Shown piece by piece: positions 51,996-62,443 of a DNA stretch of 64,000 nucleotides. Source of the stretch: Amyelois transitella (lineage: Eukaryota; Arthropoda; Insecta; Lepidoptera; Pyralidae); contig NC_083514.1 of assembly GCF_032362555.1 (NCBI RefSeq), forward strand, positions 1,473,001 to 1,537,000, written 5' to 3'. Numbering within the stretch: position 1 is the first letter of the stretch; each line of letters starts with the position of its first letter. The translations under genes and the position numbers were made by a program. The notes beneath the pieces are model-generated. The model was not told the DNA's origin and did no database searches. It was given only the letters and a program-made list of their open reading frames with translations.

Positions 51996-52600
51996 TATGC
52001 TTGTTTAATTTTTAACCTCCTAGATAGAAAAGGTTCTCAGTTTAACCTGTATGTATGTTTGTAAACATGTACAGAACACGGGTAAGGTCTACCTGCAAAG
52101 ATTCGTATTAAATCGATCGCTTCGTGTAAAAAGCTAACACCTAATTCAGGGTCCATGGTTACAAGGCTTATGTCTTTGACATTTAAGGAGTCCGAGGTAT
52201 TCCAGGCTCCTCGCCAGAGTGGTGAGGATGAAGCCAGAAGGAAGAGGATTTTTCCTCCCTTACTCTAAATATTGTAAAATACAGAATCAGAATAATAATC
52301 AGAATTTTGTTTTTGGTTCATGTTTTTATTGATAGTATGACGATGTCTAAGATAAAGAAAAGAAAAATTTGTAATCTAAATTTAAAAAAATCTTTATTGC
52401 ACAGTTTTACATTAAAACATTATTAAAATGTGCAAAGTCGATTAAAAATTAAATCGACGATATAGAATCGAACGATTTTATTCAAATCGATTCTACCTTA
52501 CTTTGCCATTGCCACATCACTAAACTGTCAAATTCTTTTTCGTACACGCTAGCTCAAGTGCACGTGTATTTTTTGGGTTTTTGCTCGATACTAAGCCAAA

Positions 52601-52798
52601 ATGGATAAACCTAACGTTCTTGCTCGCGTCGTCAAGGTCCTGGGCCGCACTGGCTCCCAGGGCCAGTGTACCCAGGTCAAAGTTGAGTTCATCGGAGAGA
52701 CTAGCCGTCAAATCATCAGGAACGTGAAGGGTCCAGTCCGCGACGGCGACATTCTGACTCTCCTCGAGTCCGAGCGTGAAGCTAGGAGACTTAGATAA
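52601..52798 (+). CDS. RpS28: 40S ribosomal protein S28 (eS28)
   Basis: A complete 65-residue protein without introns in the coding part. [54 protein letters not shown] and length are diagnostic of eS28, a small-subunit protein near the mRNA exit channel. The 5' flank contains attctttttcgtacacg, resembling the pyrimidine-rich start (TOP) of ribosomal-protein mRNAs. The stop TAA (52796-52798) is followed 3 nt later by a GTAAGT donor, so the 3' UTR is probably spliced to an exon at 54035. Confidence 0.97.
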   Translation: MDKPNVLARVVKVLGRTGSQGQCTQVKVEFIGETSRQIIRNVKGPVRDGDILTLLESEREARRLR

Positions 52799-52801
52799 GC
52801 A

Positions 52802-54034
52802 GTAAGTTCTTTTTTGCTTTTACAATTAATTCTTAAAACCTTAGAAAGATATGTCGGTACTAAGTTAAAATTGCCAAGAATTAGGTTAGGTGCACCTATG
52901 ACGACTCGTCATTGCCGGCATAAACTCCTTTCAATATAAGTTGACGAATGTATAGTCATGCATGTAAGTAACTTTATCATTGTTAATTAACTATATTTCT
53001 TTTCTGTTTCCACTCAGCCTGATTAATTTAGTACCTATTGATTTCTAGCCTCCACCTCAATCAAGTTACCTTAAGAACCAAACAATATTACTTTAATATA
53101 CAATATACCCAGTGTTAATAGAGATCACACACAATTACTGTAGCAATGCCTGAACTGAATTTTGCTGCCGTACCATTTTTGATTGCGGGCGGACCACAGA
53201 CCTGAAAGCATTTTAGTGGGGCTGCAAATGGGAACCGGCAAACATGCCTATTCTTGTTTATGTTAAGAACATAAAGTACATTCATGGTAACATGCTGCAG
53301 TTTCATGTCACAAAAATAAAAATGTTTTAAGAGATAAAGACATTATGAGCTTTTACTTAGGGCGACCTCAGTGTTGGAGAGCAGAAGAATGTTACAATGT
53401 GAAATATCCTTTATAAGACATACTTAAGGCCGGGACTCCACCAAAGCGGAGACGAGACGAGCGGAGAGGAGATGTTTTTTAAACAACCAATAGAATTGAG
53501 TTATTGACACGTCTCCTCTCCGCTCAGCTTCAGTGGAGATCGCTGTGCGGAGATGTGTAATATTTGTATGTCGCGATGGAAGCGGAGATGTGAGCTGTGC
53601 GCGGACGACGCGCAGTGGAGACGAGAGATGTGCGTACTGAGCACTCAACGCCCCGCACCCGAGCTGAAAAACATCTCTTCTCGCACAGCACACAGCACAC
53701 CGCACACATCTCCGCTTTGGTGGAGTCCCGCGAGCTGAAAAACATCTCTTCTCGCACAGCACACAGCACACCGCACACATCTCTGCTTTGGTGGAGTCCC
53801 GGCCTTAAGATCAACCTCAGTATTAGTTTTTTATTGACTCTATGATCTTGAATTCCCCTCTTGGTTAAGTTTTAAAGTCTCCAGTATGTAGTCTGTCAAT
53901 TTTTATTGAACATAGTTTGTGCTGGCCTTGAAACCAACTGCTCATAATTGAAGAGATAACATTTATCTAAAACCCCTTTTATGTTTACAGTTTAAACATT
54001 CAAATAATTAAAATGAAAATTCTGCTTGTTTCAG
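52802..54034 (+). other. RpS28: Probable RpS28 3'-UTR intron
   Basis: GCA|GTAAGTTC right after the stop codon, and TTGTTTCAG|GTCTGC ending at 54034, flank 1233 nt of AT-rich DNA with a TTAA MITE inside. The downstream exon would run from 54035 to a signal AATAAA at 54165-54170. Inference from splice consensus only. Simple read-through is the alternative. Confidence 0.55.
53428..53804. mobile_element. TTAA-flanked MITE (377 bp)
   Basis: Inverted ends beginning GGCCGGGACTCCACCAAAG, about 25 bp, flanked by TTAA at 53424-53427 and 53805-53808. TTAA target duplications are characteristic of the piggyBac superfamily. Internally, a stretch from gagctgaaaaacatctcttc to the right end is present twice in tandem (about 86 bp). 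No coding capacity of its own. Confidence 0.85.
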
Positions 54035-54164
54035 GTCTGCTTCTATATCTACATACATTAGGATAAGGCGCACCTTTAATATGTAACATTTATGTATTAA
54101 ATTTTTTGTGTATAACCATATGAAACCGTCAAAGATGAACATTTATAACACCTATTACCATCTC

Positions 54165-54170
54165 AATAAA
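54165..54170 (+). terminator. RpS28: Polyadenylation signal of RpS28
   Basis: AATAAA within tctcaataaataattac, the first canonical hexamer after the proposed 3'-UTR exon start at 54035. Confidence 0.5.
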
Positions 54171-54334
54171 TAATTACAAGCGACCAATGGTTTTTTATTG
54201 ATCTGAATTTGTTAAAAATATGGTCGAGTTGAGAACTGTCATGAAGTCCATTAACAAATGCTTTTGACATGAAATTTGGTATACTAAAGTTCCTAGATTA
54301 AATAGAATTGTTATGTACCTAATTGATAGAATCT

Positions 54335-54510
54335 GAGGCATGAGCGGCGCTTATGACCACACGCCTGAATACCTTAGGTTTTTACGCACAATGATTCCCG
54401 TCTGACCTCCGCAACCTTTGCAGGGGATCATGGTTATGCATGCCTGGATGTGCAGGTTACCTCACGTTTCCCTCCTTCATCGTGATATAAGAGCATCGAT
54501 TAGCAATCGA
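54335..54510 (+). repeat. Dispersed repeat I
   Basis: Has gattcccgtctgacctccgc, aacctttgcaggggatcatg and gtgcaggttacctcacg. Confidence 0.6.
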
Positions 54511-54566
54511 GACCCTTGCATAGCGAGCTTGTGGGAGCCAGTATATAGGTACGTAATAGGTGGGTA

Positions 54567-54778
54567 AGTACATATGGTCGCGTCTATATCCCTTGCGGGG
54601 TAGACAGAGCCAACAGTCTTGAAAAGATTGAATGGCCACCTTCAGCTATTTGGCTTAATGATAGAATTAAGATTCAAATAGTGACAGGTTGCTAACCCAT
54701 CGCCTAAAAAAGAATCCCAAGTTTGTAAGCCTTAGTCGCTTTTTACGACATCCATGGGAAAGAGATGGAGTATGGAGG
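54567..54778 (-). repeat. SINE-A copy, head-truncated
   Basis: Reverse copy from acatatggtcgcgtctatat to catgggaaagagatggagta. Confidence 0.8.
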
Positions 54779-55040
54779 ATGCACATATGCGGTAGTTATG
54801 AGTATTATTTTGGGTAAACATATAGGTAAAGAGATTTACCACGACATTATTTAATAAATATTGATAAGGTAGATTATATATGTACTTTTAAAATTAATAG
54901 CCGCTGACCGTAAGCTGATCAAACTCATGTTATCTTTAATGTAAACAGTCGTTCTATGAAGCAAATAGGACGTAATTAGGTACAATTGTACCATAAATGT
55001 AATGTAAGTTTTGGTTTATTTTGTAAATCAAATAGTGTGC

Positions 55041-55120
55041 AATCGGGAATGATAAGTGATGTGGTAGGCTAGGTACCTAGATAGGTACCTAGCCTACCAC
55101 ATCACTTATCATTCCCGATT
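55041..55120. repeat. Near-perfect 80-bp palindrome
   Basis: Bases 55041-55079 are the exact reverse complement of 55082-55120, with a 2-nt centre. It would extrude as a 39-bp hairpin. It starts aatcgggaatgataagtgat and matches no other repeat listed here. Confidence 0.92.
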
Positions 55121-55178
55121 AGGTAGATACCTATTATTGTTACTCACAATTTCGATGAAATTACACTAGCATGTATGT

Positions 55179-55437
55179 GCCGTGTGGTTCCCGGCACCAG
55201 TACAAAAAAGAATAGGACCACTCCATCTCTTGCCTATGGATGTCGTAAAAGGCGACTAATGATATAATTAAAGGGTTTAATGATAGAAATGCGATTCCAA
55301 TAGTGACAGGTTGCTTGCCCATTGCCTAAAAGAATCCCAAGTTTATAAGACTATCCCTTAGTCGCCTTTTACGACATACATGAGAAAGAGGAGTGGTCCC
55401 ATTTTTTTTTATTATTGGTGCCGGGAACCACACGGAC
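55179..55437. repeat. Two SINE-A copies head-outward (fold-back)
   Basis: A forward SINE head (55179-55258, ccgtgtggttcccggcacc to gtcgtaaaaggcgactaat) is followed by a reverse copy from about 55278 ending gtgccgggaaccacacgg. The ends therefore form long inverted repeats. The right part and its flank recur at 56998-57205. Confidence 0.78.
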
Positions 55438-55499
55438 CTAAATGATTTACGAAATATTGGCGAATTAGCTATTGGCCATAATTCATTTAGGTATGTACC

Positions 55500-56595
55500 T
55501 TTATCTGAAAGATTGTCAGTTACGTTTTCACCAATAAGCTGATGGACAATCTTAAAAAAAATTGGATTTGTGGTAGTTGTTATATTTTCGTGGGCGAAGT
55601 CGCCGGTATCAATTAGTATGATACGTAGTACGTATAAACCCGGCTCATTGTGGTACTGTACTTTTATGTAAATTGACCTTTGAGTTTTGATTCTGTACTA
55701 CCTGTAAGATAAAAAGACGTGATATGTGTGTGTGAATTGACTTATAATGATATGTATTCCGGTAGTATGAACATTGCATCATCGATACACATGCTAAATG
55801 CATTAATGTTCTCATGGGTGTATTACCTAATGCTTACATTTCTTGTGCGTTACACAATATTTTGTTACCTACATATTTATGCACTTTTGTAGTTCTCCCA
55901 TCAATTTCTTAAAATCTCAGGGCACTTCTAGTACGCGTACTGTAATCTCAAGGATTTCGGCCTGGATGATTTCGCTGCCTGATGGTAAGCAAGATGAGGC
56001 CTAAGGTGGCGCACGCAATTTCCTATAGTGCTTATTCACTTTCGCCTTGAAAATCTCCAAAATATATGTATCGGAGAAGAGATATGAAGGGAGGGAATTC
56101 CAAACCACAGCGGATTTTGTCTGTTGGTTTGGTAGCTCTATCACGCAAAAACTGCACAATTGTTGTAAAGCTAAAAAAGCTCAAAAGGGGAAATACCTAA
56201 ATATATTATTTGGGTAGGTATTTCCCCTCTTACGATGTACGTCACCCCAATAAGATATATCCGTGGAACGTGTAGATCTTGAAACTGTGTTAGGTACCTA
56301 TTATACAATTTATTTCACGTGTAATTACACAAAGTTTGCGGGCTTTACCTAAAACAAACACATTAAATTGTAATCTCATGTTGTAATTCATAATACAATA
56401 ATAATTATCAATTACTAACAATAACTGTACATCAATTATCACGTCATAATCATTAACAAAACAATCAGATAAGTACAGATCGGTACATTCCTAATGGACA
56501 CCTCTCAGCCGGCTAGGCTATAGTAAAAAAAACTACACAAATTATGTACAGACTAGTTCTGACTTTCAAGGAGACCCTTATCCATATTGGATCAT
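55500..56595. other. Non-coding stretch
   Basis: AT-rich, with no supported gene. A local inverted pair of paaggggaaatacctaa-type sequence lies near 56190-56230 (ggggaaatacctaaatatat then tgggtaggtatttcccct). I recognise nothing else. Confidence 0.5.
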
Positions 56596-56658
56596 GTTAA
56601 CAAATGCACATCCATGCCAAAAGAGTGTCGTTCAGTTATCAAAGTAATGTTGGTATGT

Positions 56659-56997
56659 GAAAGAAGATGTACCTAGTTACAGGAATAGAAAAGGGTATGT
56701 TGAGATGGTTCGGTCATGTAGAGAGGATGAATGAAAACAGGTTGACTAAGCAGATATACATGGAGGGTGTGGAGGGAAAGGTCGGAGTGGGAAGACCTAG
56801 ACGAACGTATCTTGATCAAATTAAGGACGTCCTGGTAAAGGGTCAGGTCAAAAATACCCGAAACCGCCGTGCTGGCATGAAGAGAGTTATGAATGTGGAT
56901 GAAGCGAAGGAAATATGCAGAGATCGTGGCAAATGGAAAGAGGTAGTCTCTGCCTACCCCTCCGGGAAAGAGGCGTGATTTTATGTATGTATGTATG
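56659..56997 (+). repeat. LINE-B 3' end, longest copy in window
   Basis: Open frame of 103 codons encoding the C-terminal end of a non-LTR polyprotein: GMLRWFGHVERM, GRPRRTYLDQIKDVL, KRVMNVDEAKEICRDRGKW, then TGA and ttttatgtatgtatgtatg. The GHVERM/GRPR tail is typical of the C-terminus of many insect endonuclease-reverse transcriptases. No RT motifs are included. A 60-bp direct repeat lies on its left and at 57224-57283. Confidence 0.82.
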
Positions 56998-57175
56998 ATA
57001 TAATTAAACGGTTTAATGATAGAATTCCGATTGAAATAGTGACAGGTTGCTTGCCCATCGCCTAAAAGAATCCCAAGTTTATAAGCCTATCCCTTAGTCG
57101 CCTTTTACGACATCCATGAGAAAGAGGAGTGGTCCTATTTTTTATTATTATTAGTGTTGGCAACCACACGGACCT
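56998..57175 (-). repeat. SINE-A copy in a duplicated segment
   Basis: Reverse copy from gatataattaaacggtttaa to ggcaaccacacgg. Together with the following ~30 bp (acctaaatgatttt) it parallels 55261-55470. Confidence 0.75.
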
Positions 57176-57495
57176 AAATGATTTTCGCAATTTCGGCGAA
57201 AAACCTTTTGGCAAAGTTAACAAATGCACATCCATGCCAAAAGAGCGTCGTTCAGTTATCAAAGTAATGTTGGTATGTAACTTAGTAGAGTACTTTGTCG
57301 CATCACGCTTTACGATTCTGATAAGTGCTTACACCTATCATAAAACATTTTCTTTACCAGAAAAATGTTAAATATATTATGGTATTTAACTTTTACTTTA
57401 ACTTAACCATGCGACCTTTAGGATCAAGATGCAACCACAACACTGCCCAAGACCCTGACTTTTTATAGGGAGTCAGATCTCTTTCCTGTCCCCGT

Positions 57496-57640
57496 AGCAT
57501 CGCACGCGCGGAGCAGTTTTTAATTTTTTATCGCGCCGGAAACTATCAATGTCCCATTTCACGTAAATTTAAAAGTGAAACGGCGATAGTTTTTCGCGCG
57601 GTAAAAACGGCATCACGCGTGCCATGCTACAGGGACTGTT
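57496..57640. repeat. Inverted-repeat element (MITE-like)
   Basis: The left half from gtccccgtagcatcgcacgc pairs with the right half ending gcgtgccatgctacagggac. Internal arms gcgcc-gaaactatca and gatagtttttcgcgcg also pair imperfectly. About 145 bp. No clear target-site duplication. Confidence 0.7.
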
Positions 57641-59122
57641 GTACTTAATTTGTGCAGGCCTTATATGTATATTATTTTTTATCAATAAATTTATAGGATT
57701 TAAAGATGATTGAAAGAGGTTACCCCACCTTGGTGAGCCCCAGTATCACTCACTCACTATGCAGTTTGTTTTATAGGTAAAATTATAATCACTGGCAAGA
57801 GAAACATCTCATATATAATAATATCTAAGTATTGCCATAAAACAGTTCTCTCTTGTTAATTAAAAAAATAAAAAATACTTAAATGTCTTGACAAACTGCT
57901 CAAAACATGTAAAAAAAAATATGGTGTTTATACATGCAATAATTTTGAACTGAATAATTTTCTGTAGTTAATAGTAATAATTTTAACCGACCACAAAAAT
58001 TTTCTGCAAAGTATGGAATTCATAATACATTACTTAATGATTGTTTGTACGTAAATTAAATGGTGATTTGACATATTTTATAGAAATGTCAGAGATAAAA
58101 TAAAGGTACATTAAACGCTCATTTAATACCTGTATTATAGGTGTATTAATATTTTAAAGAATTCCTTACTTACAATGAGTCAAATATTGTCTTGGTGTGC
58201 TGAACACATAAGAATGTGGAACAAATAAAAAAATGGAAATAATTTATGGTAAATATTACATTTCTTGAAACTACATTGGTGTCATTATATTATCATGTCA
58301 ACAATGGTTATAAGGACCAATGGGGCTATTCACAAAAAATAGACAAGGCACATGTTTAATTTCTCTCTTTTTCTATAATCATTCAGCCCTATAGTTCCAA
58401 ATTAGACATATATACGACTTATCAACATTGCAAATAGACCCATTGTATTACTTACTGATAAATATTTTTGTGGTTTTATTTCAAGTCTTTCAAAAATGCT
58501 CAATAATTTTCAGATTAGCATTGCAACTCTAATGCACTACTTATTGTTTTTTTTTTATATAAAAAAAGGCAGTTTTAACAACCATTCTGAACGTGCATTA
58601 GTGAACTCGACCATCAAAACTTGCTCCAAATATTTATGAGTAGAGAGATGAAAATTCCATGAATATATGAAGTTTTACTTATTAATATTATAACTTTAAC
58701 AAATAGCTGATATTAACCGTGTTCCATGGACACAAGTACTAGCCAGACACTGCTAGTTAATTCATCTGTATGAAAAGCATGCAAGTTTCTTCTGCTTTCT
58801 TTTCTAAATATTTTTTTTTATTTCATTGAATTACAATAGATATGAATCAGTTTAGTAGTGAGGTTGATTGGATTCCATAATGCTACACATATAAACTTGT
58901 AGGGTCTAGCTAGATCTATGTCATGGTAAGACAAAACGAGTTTTAGCAATAGGCCATTGCTGTACAACAGTGAATGTAAATTTTCGAATTTACATTATTT
59001 ACAAAAATATACATAATAATATGCAGCGCACGTCCATATTTTCCCGCCAATCTGCGCGGCCGGTACTGGAACACTTGGTAATATTTTGAGCACTGGTTGG
59101 TAACTTTACATGCCACGCACGG
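57641..59122 (-). other. Probable BLCAP 3' UTR and flank
   Basis: AT-rich, unusually free of the dispersed repeats found on both sides, and with no other frame. BLCAP mRNAs in other animals have long 3' UTRs. The extent here is an inference. Confidence 0.4.
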
Positions 59123-59362
59123 CTAGGTCTCATACTTTTCTCCTTCGCACTGAGTCGCCCAAAATAAGCAGTTACCGATTCCGCTATAACAAATCAGGAT
59201 TACTGCCGCTAGGAAGACTACACTGCACACAGTACACGGCTTCCGCTCTAGGAAAAATCCTATTAGGTATAACACCATAAACATAACGTGTGTATTCACT
59301 AACGCCGGGTTTACGGGCTTCGGAATCAACAGCACTGGGATCAGCCATTGCAAACAATACAT
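59123..59362 (-). CDS. Blcap: Bladder cancer-associated protein homolog (BLCAP/bc10)
   Basis: A complete intronless 79-residue protein. It opens [16 protein letters not shown] and contains [23 protein letters not shown] and [15 protein letters not shown], the highly conserved core of BLCAP, a small membrane protein with two hydrophobic segments. The vertebrate protein is 87 aa; the C-terminus differs here and is shorter. Molecular function is poorly known (linked to growth control and apoptosis in mammals). Overlapping frames on the same strand are shadows. Confidence 0.92.
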   Translation of the reverse strand: MYCLQWLIPVLLIPKPVNPALVNTHVMFMVLYLIGFFLERKPCTVCSVVFLAAVILICYSGIGNCLFWATQCEGEKYET

Positions 59363-61753
59363 CTCGGCGACGCGCGCAGGTGAACACTATCGCGTTACGA
59401 TAAGGTTAATCAGCAACTGCGCCGTAATCGACATGATTCGAATGATATCTTCATTAATTTTATGTACATGAGCAAAATTAATTTCCACTGCGTTGTACAC
59501 TAGATTTGCGATTAATAATTTGACTTTGACAGTTCATTTTTAAACGTGATTTGACACCAATGACATCAGAATGAGTGTTGCCGCCAAATAATTATTCCGA
59601 AATTATTAATTTTAATAATGGCTACCTTAGAACTATTAGGTACTTACATAATATCCAATAGGAAAAAAACTGGCAGTAATCCAGCTAATGTACAATAACT
59701 TGTGTCTGGAGAGGAGCCTAGGGTGCACCTATTAAATATAATCCTGGTTTGGGTAAGTCAGGTTTTACCAGAAGCCACTCCTGATTTTTTTTTTATACTA
59801 GCACCCTTGAAACAGTTCTTCAAGGCCTATGCCTACTTTGAGCCTCTTCCATGCCAGTTCTCACATTTATTCCTCTCGCACTTTCATACTCTTACCATTT
59901 CCTTGCACACTCCTGTTAGACCAGTACCTATTGGATTATGATGTTAAAAGATATATTAGAAGAATGTGTCTATTCCAATAATCGCTTTTTGCGAAATTTA
60001 CGGGAAAAATTGGATTGATTATATTCTTAAGTGCCGGAAACCATGTGGCATAAATTCATTTAAAACATTAGTACATAATATCTATTCAATAACATTTAGG
60101 TATTGATGAGAAATCCTTTTGGGATTTGGACTTTAATAATCTATTATTGCCGAAAATACTCCATATCGTTTCCATAAATGTCGTAAAATACGACTAAGGG
60201 ATAAGCTTTTTAACTTGGGATTCATTTTAAAGGCGATAGCCTAGCAACCAGTTACTATTTCAATTTCAATTACAACATCATATTACAACATCATAAAGCC
60301 ATATAGCTGAACGAGGCCTTGCAGTCTTTTCAAGACTGTTGGCTCTGTCTATCCCACAATATATATATATTGTGGGTATGTAAGGACATAGACTAGATAA
60401 TCCTATGTATGTTCTATTGAAGGTTATTTTTAAAGATTTCTCTCAAACATAAGTTAGTATGAATGAGTGACGAAGTTTTATTTTGGGTCAATATAATTAA
60501 TCACTGTCCAGCCCAAAGGGTGGGAAACCCTGTTACCTACTTACTCTGTACACCATGTTATAGGTATATACATTTAACGGCTACGATATTGTGGCGGTAT
60601 CTATGTATATATGAAACATATATGTTAGGATATATGTTTGTATATACAAACGTTATTTTTCTCTACTAGTCCAGAGTGGGAAATTGCAATAGACTAATGT
60701 GTTTCTTTCCTTAGTCACCCCTTACGAGATTCAAACGAAAGAGAGGGTTATTAATGGTAAAGTAATAATAGCTTATGTGGACAACATCCCCGAAGAAATT
60801 ATGCACAACAAAAATTCTACATTTCTCTTTAGTTTAAGTTCTCATCTCAAGTGACTGTTATGTCATACTGGGAAAAAAGAAGCTCTAGTAGCCCCATGTA
60901 TCAAGAAGGTAAGAAACGAAGGGTCCACCGTCTGACCTCTTTGACCCTGTGAAACAGGAAATCTGAAAACCCATGTTTTACCATGGTCAAGTGCAAGCCC
61001 AGGCTTGCACTATTTAGGTAATGCATGGGAACTCATTTATTCCCTTAGTCGCCACTAAGGTATTTTTAAATGGAGAGAATAATCGGCACTTTTATAGTTA
61101 CCGACTTAACTACTTAACTGAGTAGGTACCTATTTAATTTCTTAAAATACCTACTTAATTACAAGAGATTATTTATATAGATTAATAAAATGAGATTCAC
61201 GCTTGGATGATCAAAAGATCTGTAATAATTACTGTTTCATTACCAATCTCGAAGGGAATTTAATCCTCGTTGAAAAGCCATAATTTTGTACATTCACTTC
61301 TTTACGGCACCTTAGGTAGGTAGGTACAGATTTTGCGATTTTCGCGCATGCGCAATTTGCATGCCTCACCCCGATCTCCTTTCCCGCCAGTGACGGCCAG
61401 CATTCGCGACGGCCGCCATTCGGCCACACCGTAAAAAAAAAATTTAAAAGAAAAATGTTTAAATAAAGAACACCCATTTTCTATCATCAGATAAAATCCT
61501 AGTGATGTGAAAAAAAAACGATAAACCTGTTAAACTAAAATGAAAATGTTCAGTCACGAATCAATACACATGCCATTAACAGGTTCCGACATAATAAATG
61601 TGATCATAACTTTCTCTGGTTATTTACTGCTTTCCATTATGTGCCATGATAGTGAAAAAGAGTCGTTTTAAGCGACGTTGATTCATTATGAAATAAAATG
61701 ACAATAAAATTGAACGACAATAATTAAAGTAGATTAATTTAGAACATTATACA
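59363..61753. other. Intergenic region between divergent BLCAP and SLC6
   Basis: Holds BLCAP 5' sequence, diverged SINE-A pieces at about 59955-60056 (reverse) and 60125-60410 (forward, with a TA hairpin at its tail), a repeat I fragment near 59700, and the SLC6 5' flank. No frame resembling a known protein. Confidence 0.5.
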
Positions 61754-62443
61754 ATGGCGAACACAGCACATTTGATGAGGCGACAGAGTTCGCGGGACCT
61801 CTATGCCCAGAGGTCCATGGACCGTATGGAGATGAAGGAGTTGCGTGGGCGATTGGTCACTATGGAAAATGGCCATCCCTCGCACCGTGCCCATGTCATG
61901 TACGGTGCTACAAACGAGGCATTCGAAGATACAAGCCCTAACAGGCGCTCCTCTGAAACACCTACAAGTAAGGCGAGTTCTATTGAAGAACGTGGGGCGA
62001 TGAAGCCTGAAGGGGGGGAAGGCGAGAGAGAATCTTGGGATAGTAAGCTGACGTTTCTTTTGGCGACGGTGGGCTACGCTGTCGGGTTGGGCAATGTGTG
62101 GAGATTTCCATATTTAGCGCAGAAGAATGGAGGTGGAGCGTTTCTGATACCTTACTTCGTAATGTTGGCTATTGAGGGGATTCCGATATTTTATTTGGAA
62201 CTGGCGATTGGTCAGCGGCTGAGGAAGGGTGCGATAGGAGTATGGCACCAGGTATCGCCATACTTGGGAGGGATAGGGATCAGCTCAGCGGTGGTGTCGT
62301 TCAACGTAGCATTGTACTACAACTCGATAATCGCGTGGTGCCTGTTTTACTTCGCGCAGAGTTTCCAAGCGGAGCTGCCGTGGGCTGAGTGCCCGAAGAA
62401 ATACTTCGCCAATGGATCTTATACCACGGAACCAGAGTGTTTG
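61754..62443 (+). CDS. SLC6 family sodium-dependent amino-acid transporter, first coding exon
   Basis: 230 residues ending at TTG|GTAAGT (62443/62444), phase 0. The remaining exons lie beyond the window. A long hydrophilic, Arg/Ser/Glu-rich N-terminus (about 1-92) is followed by [24 protein letters not shown]1 carries the invariant [10 protein letters not shown] motif (about 111-120), TM2 lies near 128-150, and [12 protein letters not shown] and the TM3 region near 178-205 follow. [17 protein letters not shown] closely resembles the SLC6A15-SLC6A18 branch (B0AT2/NTT4), whose fly counterpart may be bloated tubules. Na+-coupled import of neutral amino acids is the likely role. The orthology is inferred. 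Confidence 0.93.

Noticed and set aside
53424-53845. Frames of 61-118 codons on both strands
   Set aside because: They come from the GC-rich TTAA MITE and its internal duplication and have no protein-like features.
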